Part shown: positions 17,190 through 25,928 of the stretch, one piece after another
Numbering within the stretch: position 1 is the stretch's first letter
Layout: the number at the start of each line of letters is the position of its first letter
Notes under the pieces: generated by a model
Seen by the model: the letters and a program-made list of their open reading frames with translations, nothing else
What the model was told of the DNA's origin: nothing
The model's database searches: none
Translations under genes and position numbers: made by a program
Assembly: GCA_947502835.1 (NCBI GenBank)
Contig: CANNBJ010000007.1
Span: forward strand, 1 to 64,000
DNA length: 64,000 bases
DNA from: Bdellovibrionales bacterium
GTDB taxonomy: Bacteria > Bdellovibrionota > UBA1018 > CAIMNF01
Direction: 5' to 3'

Positions 17190-17665
17190 GAGTACCGGAT
17201 CTTCACCACCGAGTAATTGATCTTGCCTTTCGGCGCATTCACTTCGACCTCATCACCCTCTTTTTTTCCAATCAGGGAGCGGGCCAGGGGAGAGGTGATG
17301 CTGATCTTGTTCTTTTTGATGTCGGCTTCATCCTGCCCCACGATTTTGTAGGTGATCGGGTTGCCGGACTCTTGTTCTTCGAGCTGCACTGTGGCTCCGA
17401 AAACAACCTTGTCAGTCTGAATGGTGGATGGGTCGATCACCTGGGCACGGGCGATCTTTCCGTTGATCTCCTGAATGCGGCCTTCAATGAAGCCCTGGCG
17501 TTCTTTTGCGGCCGAGTAGTCGGCGTTCTCGGAGAGATCCCCGAGCGATCTCGCGTGCTCGATCGCTGCAATGATCTTCGGGCGTTCCACTTGAGTGAGG
17601 TGTTTCAACTCTTCCTCGAGAAGGCGTTTTCCCTCGACAGTCATCGGGACTTTTTCGTCTGCCAT
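17186..17665 (-). CDS. greA: transcription elongation factor GreA
   Basis: GreA rescues backtracked RNA polymerase by stimulating transcript cleavage. The 159-residue length is standard. The N-terminal coiled-coil shows [17 protein letters not shown], which contains the conserved acidic tip (D and E), and the C-terminal FKBP-like domain follows ([20 protein letters not shown]). The gene overlaps recG by 4 nt and follows the small zinc-binding protein by 41 nt. Grouping of carB, greA and recG implies a shared transcript. Confidence 0.96.
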   Translation of the reverse strand: MADEKVPMTVEGKRLLEEELKHLTQVERPKIIAAIEHARSLGDLSENADYSAAKERQGFIEGRIQEINGKIARAQVIDPSTIQTDKVVFGATVQLEEQESGNPITYKIVGQDEADIKKNKISITSPLARSLIGKKEGDEVEVNAPKGKINYSVVKIRYS

Positions 17666-17706
17666 AAGGGCCTCAGGCTAGCATGCGAAAGGCAGGAGTG
17701 TCAAAA

Positions 17707-17994
17707 TCAGGGCTTTTTCTTGAACAGAGCATCTGCCGCGGCCTTCAGGTCATCCTTGGTTTTTCCACCAGCCCCCCCTCCCCGGCCGGAAGGCTTGAAG
17801 AAATCGCAAAAATTGGAGCGTTCCTTCTCGACAACCCGATCGGCAGAGGATTCACGACATTCATTGTTGTAGGCGCGGTCGTAAAAATCACAGTTTTTGC
17901 AGGCATGGGTGTCCCGTCCGCAATGGGTGCACGAGTCCTGGCGGTGGTAGTTGTTTGCCTCGATGTTCTTTCCGCACGACCAGCAGGTTCCCAT
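17707..17994 (-). CDS. small Cys-rich, probably zinc-binding protein
   Basis: The 95-residue protein has two paired-cysteine units in the first half: CWSCGKNIE with CTHCGRD, then CKNCDFYDRAYNNECRE and a later C in NFCDFF. The spacing CxxC...CxxC suggests a zinc ribbon or treble clef. The C-terminus is a Gly-rich linker and a Lys-rich helix (DDLKAAADALFKKKP). It starts 3 nt after carB, with GGAG 7 nt before the ATG, and precedes greA. I know similar short proteins beside greA in related bacteria only as hypothetical; a nucleic-acid or polymerase-associated role is conceivable but unsupported. Confidence 0.8.
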   Translation of the reverse strand: MGTCWSCGKNIEANNYHRQDSCTHCGRDTHACKNCDFYDRAYNNECRESSADRVVEKERSNFCDFFKPSGRGGGAGGKTKDDLKAAADALFKKKP

Positions 17995-17997
17995 GGT

Positions 17998-20900
17998 TCA
18001 CTCCAATGGCATGACACTCAGGCCGGTTTCGCGGGATTTTTCAATGGCCACGAGCATGGACCACGCCGAGGAAAGCACCGTGGAATAGGGGATTTTCCGT
18101 TCAAGCGCCGCACGCCTGATCTTGTACCCGTCCTTCACTGTGGCGTCATCCGAAACCGTATTCACCACGAGAACGTACTCTCCCTCCCGGATCGCCTCGA
18201 CACAATTCGGGGTGCCTTCCGAGAATTTCTTCACCGATTCGCACTCGATGCCGTTCTCGTGGAAAAACCTCGCCGATCCACCGGTTCCTACCAGCGAGAA
18301 GCCGAGCGCCTTGAATTGTTCCGCAATGCTGAGTGCTTCGGCCTTGTCTTCATCGCGAACCGAAATGAAGATCTTTCCGGAATCGGGCAGGCGGATTCCT
18401 GCACCTTCGAGTGCCTTCTGGTAGGCGATGGCAAAGGTGTGGGCGCGCCCCATGACCTCGCCCGTGGATTTCATCTCGGGGCCCAGGACCGGATCGACAT
18501 TTGGAAATTTGTGAAACGGAAACACCGGAGCCTTCACGTGATAGATCTCAAGGTCCCGGTCGAGGTCGTGGGTGAGTCCAAGCTCCGGAATTGTTTTTCC
18601 GAGCATGATTTCGACCGCAAGCTTGATGATCGGAGTTCCAATCGCCTTGCTCACAAACGGGGCGGTCCGTGAAGCCCTTGGGTTCACCTCAATCAGGTAA
18701 ATTTCATCTCCGAGGACTGCGAACTGAGCATTCATGAGACCCTTCACCTTCAATTTTCGTCCCAAAATCCGCGTATAGGTGCGGATTCGATCCACGATAT
18801 TCCGTGGAAGCGATTGGGGGGGCAGGCAAGATGCGCTGTCGCCCGAGTGGATGCCAGCCTCTTCAATGTGTTCGAGGATCCCTGCGATCAGGGTGTGTTC
18901 GCCGTCTGAGATTGCATCGACATCGACTTCGACCGCACGATCGAGGAATCGATCCATCAAAACCGGATGCGAGCCTGACGCACGGATCGCATCATCGACG
19001 AATTCACGGAGTGCCGCCTCGGAGCGCACGATCTTCATGGCACGGCCGCCAAGCACAAAGGAGGGGCGCAATAACAGCGGAAAGCCGAGTTTCCGCCCCT
19101 TTTCAATTGCCTCCTCGCGGGTTTCCGCAAGAGTCGATTCAGGCTGGCGGAGGCGGTACCGGAGCACGTCTTTCACGAGTTCATCAAAGAGCTTGCGATC
19201 TTCGGCCAAGTGAATGCTTTCGGTCGAGGTGCCGAGAACCTTAAGCCCCCCCTCTTCCAGCGCGCGCGCAAGTTTGAGCGGGGTCTGGCCCCCGAGCTGG
19301 ACGATGACTCCCAAGGGTTTTTCGATGCGAGCGATGTTGAGAACGGACTCTTCCGTCAGGGGCTCAAAATAGAGCCGATCCGAGATGTCGAAATCAGTGC
19401 TGACCGTCTCGGGGTTGCAATTCACCATGATGGTCTCGTAGCCGAGTTTTCGGAGCGCCATCGCCGCATGGACGCAGGAGTAGTCAAATTCGATTCCTTG
19501 TCCGATCCGGTTCGGGCCGGATCCAAGGATCATCACCTTTTTTGGATTCGTGGTGGGCTTGGATTCACTTTCGGTTCCTTGGTAACTTGAATACCAAAAG
19601 GGTGTTTTTGCTGCGAACTCGCCGGCACAGGTGTCCACCGAGTGGTAGGTCGGGAAGATGGCAAGCTCCTCGCGTTTGCGGCGAACATCCCGCTCCTTGA
19701 TTCCTTTGATTTCCGCGATCGATTTGTCGCTGAAGCCGTTTCGTTTGACTTGTCGTAGAAAGGTCGAATCAAAGGGCCAATCACTTCGCTCGATCTCGCG
19801 CCAGATCCTGGTCAGGGTTTCAAGACGATCCAGAAACCACGGGTCGATTTTCGACCGCTCGTGAATCTCGGAGGGGCTTGCTCCCTTGCGGAGTGCATCG
19901 GCAACGGCAAGAACCCGATCGGGGTGGGCGCGCTCAATTCTCTCCCACGCGATGGAGGGGCCGGGAAGGGGCGCAAGCCAATTCGCCTTTCGCTCCACGC
20001 TCGAAAGCGCCTTCAAAAAGGATTCCTCGAAGCTTCGTCCGAGCGCCATGACTTCGCCCACTGACTTCATCTGGGTGCCAAGCTCGGGGTCGGTCTGCCG
20101 GAACTTCTCAAAATCAAATCTTGGCATTTTGGTCACCACATAATCGATGCTGGGCTCAAAGGATGCCGGTGTGGTTCCGGTGATGTCGTTTTTCAGTTCA
20201 TCGAGCGTATAGCCGACCGCAAGCTTTGCAGCAATTCTGGCAATCGGAAATCCGGTGGCCTTCGATGCCAGTGCCGAGGAGCGGGAAACGCGCGGATTCA
20301 TTTCAATCACGATCACGCGGCCCGTTTTCGGATGAATGGCAAACTGGATATTGCTTCCTCCGGTCTCGACCCCGATCGCCCGGATGATCCGGATCGATTG
20401 GTTCCTGAGATTCTGGTATTCCTTGTCGGTAAGCGTTTGCGCAGGCGCAACCGTGATCGAATCACCCGTATGAACGCCCATGGGGTCAAGATTTTCAATC
20501 GAACAAACAATGACAACATTGTCTTTTTTGTCGCGAACGACCTCGAGTTCAAATTCCTTCCAGCCAAGCAAGCTTTCCTCGATCAGGCAGGAGCGGGTCG
20601 GAGATAGAAACAGCGCTCGTTGCAGCTTTTCCAGAAACTCGCTTTCTGTGCGAACGATTCCACCGCCCTCGCCCCCGAGCGTGAACGAGGGCCTGAGCAC
20701 GGCAGGAAGTCCGATCTCAGAGATGATTTTCTTCCCTTCTTCGAGGGAGCCTGCGACGAAGGATTTTGCACTCTCGACCCCGATCGAATCCATGGTTTTC
20801 TTGAAGGTCTCGCGATCCTCCGCGCGATGAATCACCTCGGGCTTCGCGCCCAGAATTTCCACCTTGTACTTTTCGAGGATTCCCGCTTTGTGAAGTTCAA

Positions 20901-21198
20901 GCGTAAGATTCAATGCCGTTTGCCCACCCATGGTGGGTAGGATTGCATCCGGCCGTTCGGCCTTGATGATGGCTTCGAGAGTCGGAACCGAAAGCGGCTC
21001 AATGTAGACCCGATCCGAAAGTTCCGGATCGGTCATGATGGTCGCAGGATTCGAGTTCACGAGAATCACCGTGTAGCCCTCTTCCCGAAGAGCCTTGATC
21101 GCCTGGGTGCCCGAGTAGTCGAACTCGCAGGCCTGACCGATCTGGATGGGACCGCTTCCGATCAACAGGATTTTTTTCAGGTCTGTGCGTTTTGGCAT
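17998..21198 (-). CDS. carB: carbamoyl-phosphate synthase large subunit
   Basis: CarB makes carbamoyl phosphate from bicarbonate, ammonia and two ATP, feeding arginine and pyrimidine synthesis. At 1066 residues it has the usual length. Two homologous ATP-grasp halves are visible: the first starts [20 protein letters not shown], the second [20 protein letters not shown], each followed by a [13 protein letters not shown] or [13 protein letters not shown] loop. The C-terminal allosteric MGS-like domain ends the protein. The start MPKRTDLKK at 21198 was preferred over an upstream in-frame ATG because it matches the family. The upstream hypothetical gene ends 2 nt before it. No carA is in the window. 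Confidence 0.97.
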   Translation of the reverse strand: MPKRTDLKKILLIGSGPIQIGQACEFDYSGTQAIKALREEGYTVILVNSNPATIMTDPELSDRVYIEPLSVPTLEAIIKAERPDAILPTMGGQTALNLTLELHKAGILEKYKVEILGAKPEVIHRAEDRETFKKTMDSIGVESAKSFVAGSLEEGKKIISEIGLPAVLRPSFTLGGEGGGIVRTESEFLEKLQRALFLSPTRSCLIEESLLGWKEFELEVVRDKKDNVVIVCSIENLDPMGVHTGDSITVAPAQTLTDKEYQNLRNQSIRIIRAIGVETGGSNIQFAIHPKTGRVIVIEMNPRVSRSSALASKATGFPIARIAAKLAVGYTLDELKNDITGTTPASFEPSIDYVVTKMPRFDFEKFRQTDPELGTQMKSVGEVMALGRSFEESFLKALSSVERKANWLAPLPGPSIAWERIERAHPDRVLAVADALRKGASPSEIHERSKIDPWFLDRLETLTRIWREIERSDWPFDSTFLRQVKRNGFSDKSIAEIKGIKERDVRRKREELAIFPTYHSVDTCAGEFAAKTPFWYSSYQGTESESKPTTNPKKVMILGSGPNRIGQGIEFDYSCVHAAMALRKLGYETIMVNCNPETVSTDFDISDRLYFEPLTEESVLNIARIEKPLGVIVQLGGQTPLKLARALEEGGLKVLGTSTESIHLAEDRKLFDELVKDVLRYRLRQPESTLAETREEAIEKGRKLGFPLLLRPSFVLGGRAMKIVRSEAALREFVDDAIRASGSHPVLMDRFLDRAVEVDVDAISDGEHTLIAGILEHIEEAGIHSGDSASCLPPQSLPRNIVDRIRTYTRILGRKLKVKGLMNAQFAVLGDEIYLIEVNPRASRTAPFVSKAIGTPIIKLAVEIMLGKTIPELGLTHDLDRDLEIYHVKAPVFPFHKFPNVDPVLGPEMKSTGEVMGRAHTFAIAYQKALEGAGIRLPDSGKIFISVRDEDKAEALSIAEQFKALGFSLVGTGGSARFFHENGIECESVKKFSEGTPNCVEAIREGEYVLVVNTVSDDATVKDGYKIRRAALERKIPYSTVLSSAWSMLVAIEKSRETGLSVMPLE

Positions 21199-21200
21199 AA

Positions 21201-21758
21201 TTAAAAACTCCATCCGGCTTGAAATTTCAACTCGATCGGATCGGCGGGTTTTGCGCGGTTGTAGCGATCAACCGCCTCCGGGATCAAAAGTTCATTGGTT
21301 CTGAGCAAAGAATAGCTGTAGATGAATCCACCCGCGGTCAGGGCAAGACCCCCGATTTGAAACGCCGAGTGAATGGATTGCCGATCCGCATTGCTCGAGC
21401 TCTTGAAGACTGTATTCGCAAGAAGAACCATCACGAGTCCGAGGGTCCCGGTGTAGGCGCTCAAACGGCTTCGCTCCCGGCGATCCTGATAGGTCTGAAG
21501 AAGGGCCTCTGCCTCTGGCACGTCTTTCATAAAGGATTTGAGGGTTGCGGCGTCTTGGGCCTGCGGCGAGTCCACCGAATACACTTCGCCCCGATAGAGA
21601 AAGGGGCGATCGCAAAGAATGCTCGGCGCTTGTTTGGGCTGGGAGAGGCGTCCTGCCGGAGCTTCTGCGATGCTTCGATCGCAGCCGGCACGGGCAGCGG
21701 CGGGATGGAGGCTCAGACCTGAAAAAACCGCAAGTATGATCACAATCCAATCCCGCAT
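21201..21758 (-). CDS. secreted/membrane hypothetical protein
   Basis: This 185-residue protein begins with a signal peptide ([21 protein letters not shown], cleavage near ARA). Two further hydrophobic stretches follow: [20 protein letters not shown] and [18 protein letters not shown]. The family is not recognised; the shape resembles small DUF5683-like envelope proteins, but I cannot support that name. Just two bases separate its stop from the carB start, so it heads the carB-greA-recG transcript. It is divergent from the YkgJ-like gene. Confidence 0.7.
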   Translation of the reverse strand: MRDWIVIILAVFSGLSLHPAAARAGCDRSIAEAPAGRLSQPKQAPSILCDRPFLYRGEVYSVDSPQAQDAATLKSFMKDVPEAEALLQTYQDRRERSRLSAYTGTLGLVMVLLANTVFKSSSNADRQSIHSAFQIGGLALTAGGFIYSYSLLRTNELLIPEAVDRYNRAKPADPIELKFQAGWSF

Positions 21759-21839
21759 GTGCGCCTCCGATTAGGTCACAGAAAGGAGTTTTTCTGCAAG
21801 TGTTTTTGGGCGGATTTTGGGGTAAGAGTGAGGGTACCC

Positions 21840-22223
21840 ATGAAGCATCCGGACCCCCAAAAACCAAGCACCTGGAATCCCTTTAAGAAGGGGATGTGTG
21901 AGGGGTGTTTTGCCGGATGCTGCACCCTGCCGCTTGAGGTAAGTGCCTATGATTTGATCCGTCTCGGGCTTGTATCGGAGGATGAAGCGGCAGCCTCACT
22001 CAAAAAGGTGGCCCGCAAACTTTCAAAAGAGGGAATCATACGTTCCTATCACGCAAAGTCCGGACTCTTTATTGTGGAGCAGAGGCGGGGGCGTGATTGC
22101 ATTTTTCTGGATGAGAAAAGTCGGCTATGTACAGTCTACGAAAAACGTCCGGAAGTGTGCAGGACTTTTCCAAAGATCGGTCCAAGGCCCGGATATTGCC
22201 CGGGAGGTCGGGCCCGGTCATGA
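21840..22223 (+). CDS. YkgJ-family CxxCxxCC metal-binding protein
   Basis: The 127-residue protein fits the putative zinc- or iron-chelating family (CxxCxxCC, YkgJ/PF03692-like). MCEGCFAGCCTLPLEVSAYD supplies the N-terminal Cys cluster, and CIFLDEKSRLCTVYEKRP with EVCRTFPKIGPRPGYCPG supply the rest. Biochemical function in the family is uncertain; metal or Fe-S binding is the common proposal. I chose ATG 21840 because GAGGG precedes it and the family motif starts about 20 residues later. The stop overlaps the ATG of the acyltransferase gene by 4 nt, indicating coupling. Confidence 0.85.
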   Translation: MKHPDPQKPSTWNPFKKGMCEGCFAGCCTLPLEVSAYDLIRLGLVSEDEAAASLKKVARKLSKEGIIRSYHAKSGLFIVEQRRGRDCIFLDEKSRLCTVYEKRPEVCRTFPKIGPRPGYCPGGRARS

Positions 22224-23149
22224 AGACTTTGATCGTGCTTTTTTCCCGCCTTCCTTTTTCGGCACTTCACCTGATTTCAGATTTTGGTTTTCTTCTCCTG
22301 TATTTCGGAATCGGCTATCGAAAAAAAGTGGTTCGCGAGAATCTCGCTCGCTCCTTTCCTGAGAAGTCCGAAGCGGAGCGCCTCCTCATTGAAAAACAGT
22401 TCTTTCGGAATTTCGCCGACATCCTGATTGAAACCATCAAGACCTTCACCATCACCGAGGCAGAGCTTCGCGCGCGCATTGAGTTCAAGACTCCCGAAGT
22501 GGCCCGGGAACTTTGGGAAAAGCGGGTCAATGTCGCTGGAATTTCAAGCCACCTCGCAAACTGGGAGCTTCTTGCGCAGTCCTTGAGTCTTGAGTTCAAT
22601 CATCTTTGTTTCGGAGTCTTCAAGCCCCTCTCCAGTCCAGCCATGAACGAGGCGGTCGTGGTTTCTCGGCAGCGCTTCGGGATTCGAATGATTCCCATGA
22701 AGGCGGTGAGGCGGGCGATTCGCGAAGATCACGGGAGACCCTATCTTCTCGGCCTTTTATCAGATCAGGCGCCTCATGATTATGAAAAGGCTTTCGAAGT
22801 GGAGTTTTTGAATCAAAAAACATTCGTGGTGCCGGGACCGGGAATCCTCACGATCCAGGAAAACCTCACCCCGATCTGGGGGTGGATGAGGCGCACGGGT
22901 CGTTCCCGCTTTGAATGGGGTGTCGAGGTGCTCTCGTTTGATCCGCCCGCCGGGGGATTCACGGACGAGCAGAGGGTCCAGATTCTCAGGATTTCGAAGG
23001 CCCACAAGATCTCGGAGTCGGATGCGGGCCGGGCGCTTGCCTTGATTCTGAATTATTCAAAGAGGCTCGAGGCACAAATCAAGATGGCCCCACAAGATTG
23101 GTTGTGGAGCCATCGTCGTTGGAAGTCCAGGGCTTCTAGCACCCGCTGA
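22220..23149 (+). CDS. LpxL/HtrB-like lipid A acyltransferase
   Basis: The 309-residue protein is a lysophospholipid/lipid A late acyltransferase-like enzyme that would add a secondary acyl chain to lipid A at the inner membrane. An N-terminal membrane segment (LISDFGFLLLYFGIGY) is followed by RKKVVRENLARSFPEKS, typical of the family. The catalytic HxxxxE is SSHLANWELLAQ, and LLSDQAPHDYEKAFEVEFL is the downstream conserved block. The start overlaps the YkgJ-like gene by 4 nt. Which position of lipid A is acylated cannot be read here. Confidence 0.88.
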   Translation: MKTLIVLFSRLPFSALHLISDFGFLLLYFGIGYRKKVVRENLARSFPEKSEAERLLIEKQFFRNFADILIETIKTFTITEAELRARIEFKTPEVARELWEKRVNVAGISSHLANWELLAQSLSLEFNHLCFGVFKPLSSPAMNEAVVVSRQRFGIRMIPMKAVRRAIREDHGRPYLLGLLSDQAPHDYEKAFEVEFLNQKTFVVPGPGILTIQENLTPIWGWMRRTGRSRFEWGVEVLSFDPPAGGFTDEQRVQILRISKAHKISESDAGRALALILNYSKRLEAQIKMAPQDWLWSHRRWKSRASSTR

Positions 23150-23166
23150 GGGGCCGATGTTCTAGT

Positions 23167-24549
23167 CTATGGCGTGATGTCGTAGGCTTCATCTTCCCAC
23201 GCGCTCACTGGAATCGCAGCTCCTGCATAATAGTTGATTTTCCCGTCTTTATCTTTTTCAGAATATTCAGTTGCGAAGCGTACCTCGCAGCTGTACTGGT
23301 TCACTTCAATGGCAATTGGATTGAATGTGCAAACGATCTCATCTCCAATCACCTTTGTCGTGGTTCCCTCAGTCTTTACTGAATCACTGGGCACCGCTGC
23401 CTTCAGTTTATCATAAAATTCCTTGAACGAAGGCGGCCGAGGGCTGCTACCGTCTTTTGAGGCCTCTCCAATCGGATCAGCAGCAGCACCAACCATCACG
23501 AGCTGGGCAACTTTCCCGTTTTTCGTGTGGATGCGCATCGTTCCTTCGAGAATATCAGTGATATCTTGCGGATCTTTTGAAGCCTGGGTTGAGTCGGGGG
23601 TGGCGAGTACAACCTCTTCAATCAGGCCCGCGTTCGTTTTGCCATCTCTTTTCAAGGCGCTGATCCTGAATTCGCACATGAAATCTTTGAGGGATTCAAA
23701 CTTCTTGTTTCGAACCTCATCGTCACTTAGTTTACCTAAGCCATAGCACGATATGTTTTTACCTTCCTTCACCCAACGACCGGCATCATCAGCAGAAGCC
23801 TTCGGGGCAACGGGCAAGGATTTCCAAAAGTGCTCAGCTGCTTTTTCGTCCTTTTTGGCGTCAGACTCGATCTGGATGGCATCGAAATCCGTGTTTGCGT
23901 TCAAATCATTGTCGTCATCGCGATCGTTGGTGCGATCGTTGGTGCGATCATCACGATCACGGGAGTCCGTGTTGCAGGTAAGACAGGTGGTGCGGGTCAC
24001 GGTGGTGGTCTTTACGTAGGTCCGGTAATAATGTCTGCGATGCCTGCGGATGATGTCTTCGCAATTGCAAGGTGCCTTGATGCATGAGCAGTGTGTCGGG
24101 GTGAATGTCGGATACCGAGTCATCACGCAGTTACTGCCAGGGGTCATCGGATAGTAGAAATTTGAATTCGCCCTGAAGTTCATGTTCCACATCATTTGCG
24201 CCTGGAGTTGGACCTGTGCTTGTGAGATCCGGCAAGGATTGTAGATGTACGGATTGTAGTAGGTGTAGGTGATTCCGCAGGGGCTCTGATAAAGCCCGTT
24301 GTTGAAGCTGCCGTTGTTAAAGCCGTTGTTGAAGGTGTTGAACCCGTTGTTAAAGCCGTTATTGAATCCGTTGTTAAAGCCGTTGTTGAAGCCGTTGTTG
24401 TTGAACCCGTTATTGAACCCGGTTTGAATACCGTTTTGTCCGTAAGGATTCATATAGGGATTGACCGTGTTCGGTGCGTAGGTTCCTTCCGAACAACCGG
24501 TGAGTGCGGTCAGCAAGAGGCCCAGGGTCATCAAAAACTTCAAATTCAT
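23167..24549 (-). CDS. lipoprotein with NGFNN repeats and Asp/Arg-rich linker
   Basis: The 460-residue product has a lipoprotein signal (MNLKFLMTLGLLLTALTGC). Residues from about 42 to 88 are a tandem array built on Asn-Gly-Phe-Asn, giving a flexible, prion-like Asn/Gly/Phe tract. A Tyr/Asn/Pro and Cys-containing region follows, then an Arg/Thr/Asp low-complexity linker (DRDDRTNDRTNDRDDDND). The C-terminal 220 residues look like a folded domain of unknown type with a few cysteines. The family is not recognised. The gene is divergent from the FlaG-like gene and shares a promoter region with an 8-bp-arm palindrome. Surface or adhesive function is a guess. Confidence 0.78.
   Translation of the reverse strand: MNLKFLMTLGLLLTALTGCSEGTYAPNTVNPYMNPYGQNGIQTGFNNGFNNNGFNNGFNNGFNNGFNNGFNTFNNGFNNGSFNNGLYQSPCGITYTYYNPYIYNPCRISQAQVQLQAQMMWNMNFRANSNFYYPMTPGSNCVMTRYPTFTPTHCSCIKAPCNCEDIIRRHRRHYYRTYVKTTTVTRTTCLTCNTDSRDRDDRTNDRTNDRDDDNDLNANTDFDAIQIESDAKKDEKAAEHFWKSLPVAPKASADDAGRWVKEGKNISCYGLGKLSDDEVRNKKFESLKDFMCEFRISALKRDGKTNAGLIEEVVLATPDSTQASKDPQDITDILEGTMRIHTKNGKVAQLVMVGAAADPIGEASKDGSSPRPPSFKEFYDKLKAAVPSDSVKTEGTTTKVIGDEIVCTFNPIAIEVNQYSCEVRFATEYSEKDKDGKINYYAGAAIPVSAWEDEAYDITP
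24298..24420 (-). repeat. 12-bp tandem repeat encoding Phe-Asn-Asn-Gly
   Basis: On the coding strand the unit is about CTTCAACAACGG, with synonymous changes between copies (TTT/TTC, AAT/AAC) and occasional added codons. Nine or ten copies are visible. The synonymous variation implies selection on the peptide repeat. Copy number could vary by slippage. Confidence 0.8.
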
Positions 24550-24579
24550 AATACAGTTCTCCCGAAATCGGAGGAATGA

Positions 24580-24596
24580 TACATAAAATTTATGTA
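24580..24596. promoter_or_regulatory. palindrome between divergent lipoprotein and FlaG-like genes
   Basis: TACATAAA-A-TTTATGTA is a perfect palindrome with 8-bp arms and one central base. It lies 31 bp from the lipoprotein start and about 100 bp from the FlaG-like start. It could be an operator or paired -10 elements on both strands. Confidence 0.4.
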
Positions 24597-24694
24597 ATTT
24601 GTCAAGTATTCAATTGATGGAACTGTTTGTTTTTGATCAACAAAATAAATTTAATCCGGATTTCCCGAGTGACGATAAGGACTTGGGAGTCCTT

Positions 24695-25066
24695 ATGAAG
24701 ATCAATTCCTACGCAAGCATTCATCCGCTTTTCGGAAAAATCAGTGAAGCAGGCGCCGACAAGCAGGGTGGCGCCGGCCAGAATGCCTTTGAGAGGCACA
24801 AAAAAAAGGATGAGGAAAAAGAAGAAAACTTTGAAGCGAGTCTGGAAGCGGTCGAAGCCGCGGTCGACGGGTTTGCGGACGACAAGCTGAACTCAAGCAA
24901 TGGAATCTCGGCGAGCGCCGAGGGTGCGGGGCCCGGGCTTCGCGTGGTTCTAAAGGATGCTTCCGGCGGAGTGCTGCGTTCAGTGTCGGGAGAGGAGTTT
25001 TTGAAACTTCGGGAAGCGGCAAACTCGGGCGCACGATCGGGCAGGCTTCTCGATCGCAAGGCGTAA
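24695..25066 (+). CDS. FlaG-like flagellar protein
   Basis: The 123-residue product starts at ATG 24695, with GGGAG 5 nt upstream. The middle is acidic and Lys-rich with a helical run (HKKKDEEKEENFEASLEAVE). The C-terminal block, LRVVLKDASGGVLRSVSGEE followed by FLKLREA, matches the FlaG pattern in which a hydrophobic strand, D-x-x-G-x-V-x-R and P/S-E-E-x-L-x-L occur. FlaG proteins affect flagellar filament length. The fliD-fliS operon begins 860 nt downstream, which supports the call. The match is by eye and the protein is divergent, so confidence is moderate. Confidence 0.62.
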   Translation: MKINSYASIHPLFGKISEAGADKQGGAGQNAFERHKKKDEEKEENFEASLEAVEAAVDGFADDKLNSSNGISASAEGAGPGLRVVLKDASGGVLRSVSGEEFLKLREAANSGARSGRLLDRKA

Positions 25067-25112
25067 GTCGGCTTTCGCAGGCAAGGGATTCGGGGTAAGC
25101 TCGACCTTGCAC

Positions 25113-25880
25113 ATGCAGGTCTTTCACAGAGTCCACATCTTCTCTGATCTTCATCTCACGAATCTTGAGGAACCCCTTGCCCGGTCATTCCTTCAGGCGA
25201 TGGGAGAACTGCAGGCTCCCGGGGATGCGCTCGTGTTGGCAGGCGATATCTTTGAGGTTTTAGTTGGAAATTCGGCCTTTTTCAAAGAAATGACAAAGTC
25301 CTTCACAGGAGTGCTTGAGGAACTGCTCCGGCGGGGCGTCTCTGTGTTCTACATCGAGGGCAATCATGATTTCCATCTCTCGGGACTCTTGCCGGCGGGC
25401 GTTTTCATTTCGCCGGATTCGATTCGTCTCCAGGTGAAGCACTCCTCCGGTGTTTCAAAGACCATTGAGGTGGTTCATGGAGATCTCGTGGATCCGGAAG
25501 ACCATGGCTATTTGCTCATGAGGCGCATCTTTCGTTCAAGTCCGGTCCGGATTGCCGCAGAATTGCTGCCGGGCAGGCTCATTGCCCGTATTGCCCGCGG
25601 GCTTTCGCGCGACCATGATCAGAAGTCGATACAGCTCCCGGAGTCCTGGCCCGAGGCAAGGCGCACCCGGTTGAGATCGCTGTTTCGCGCCGATGCTGAA
25701 AAGAGGCGCTCCCTTGGGGCTGATTTTGTGGTGATGGGGCATTGCCATGATCTTGACGAATGGGGCGGGTTTTACTGGAACATGGGGTATCCGCCCGTGC
25801 ACCGTCAATTTCTCGTGTATGGCCCTGATCCGTCCGGGGGAAAAGAAAGCATCACCCGACGCTATTTCCTTGGAAATTAG
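25113..25880 (+). CDS. LpxH-like metallophosphatase (UDP-diacylglucosamine hydrolase type)
   Basis: The 255-residue calcineurin-like phosphoesterase has all blocks of the family: HIFSDLHLTN (D-x-H), LVLAGDIFEV (GD), YIEGNHDFHL (GNHD), VVHGDLVD and VVMGHCHDLD (GHxH). The pattern and length are those of LpxH/YbbF enzymes that hydrolyse UDP-2,3-diacylglucosamine in lipid A synthesis. A related phosphatase with another substrate is not excluded. The ATG at 25113 was chosen over an in-frame TTG two codons upstream. It lies between the FlaG-like gene and fliD, 48 nt before fliD, and may be transcribed with the flagellar genes. Confidence 0.82.
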   Translation: MQVFHRVHIFSDLHLTNLEEPLARSFLQAMGELQAPGDALVLAGDIFEVLVGNSAFFKEMTKSFTGVLEELLRRGVSVFYIEGNHDFHLSGLLPAGVFISPDSIRLQVKHSSGVSKTIEVVHGDLVDPEDHGYLLMRRIFRSSPVRIAAELLPGRLIARIARGLSRDHDQKSIQLPESWPEARRTRLRSLFRADAEKRRSLGADFVVMGHCHDLDEWGGFYWNMGYPPVHRQFLVYGPDPSGGKESITRRYFLGN

Positions 25881-25928
25881 CCCAAAAAAACTCAAAATAT
25901 TTGAAGAGGTCAAGGAGGACTTCACGCA

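Noticed and set aside
24298..24420. Possible CRISPR-like array
   Set aside because: The units are contiguous 12-bp coding repeats without spacers, inside a lipoprotein gene. No cas gene is in the window.
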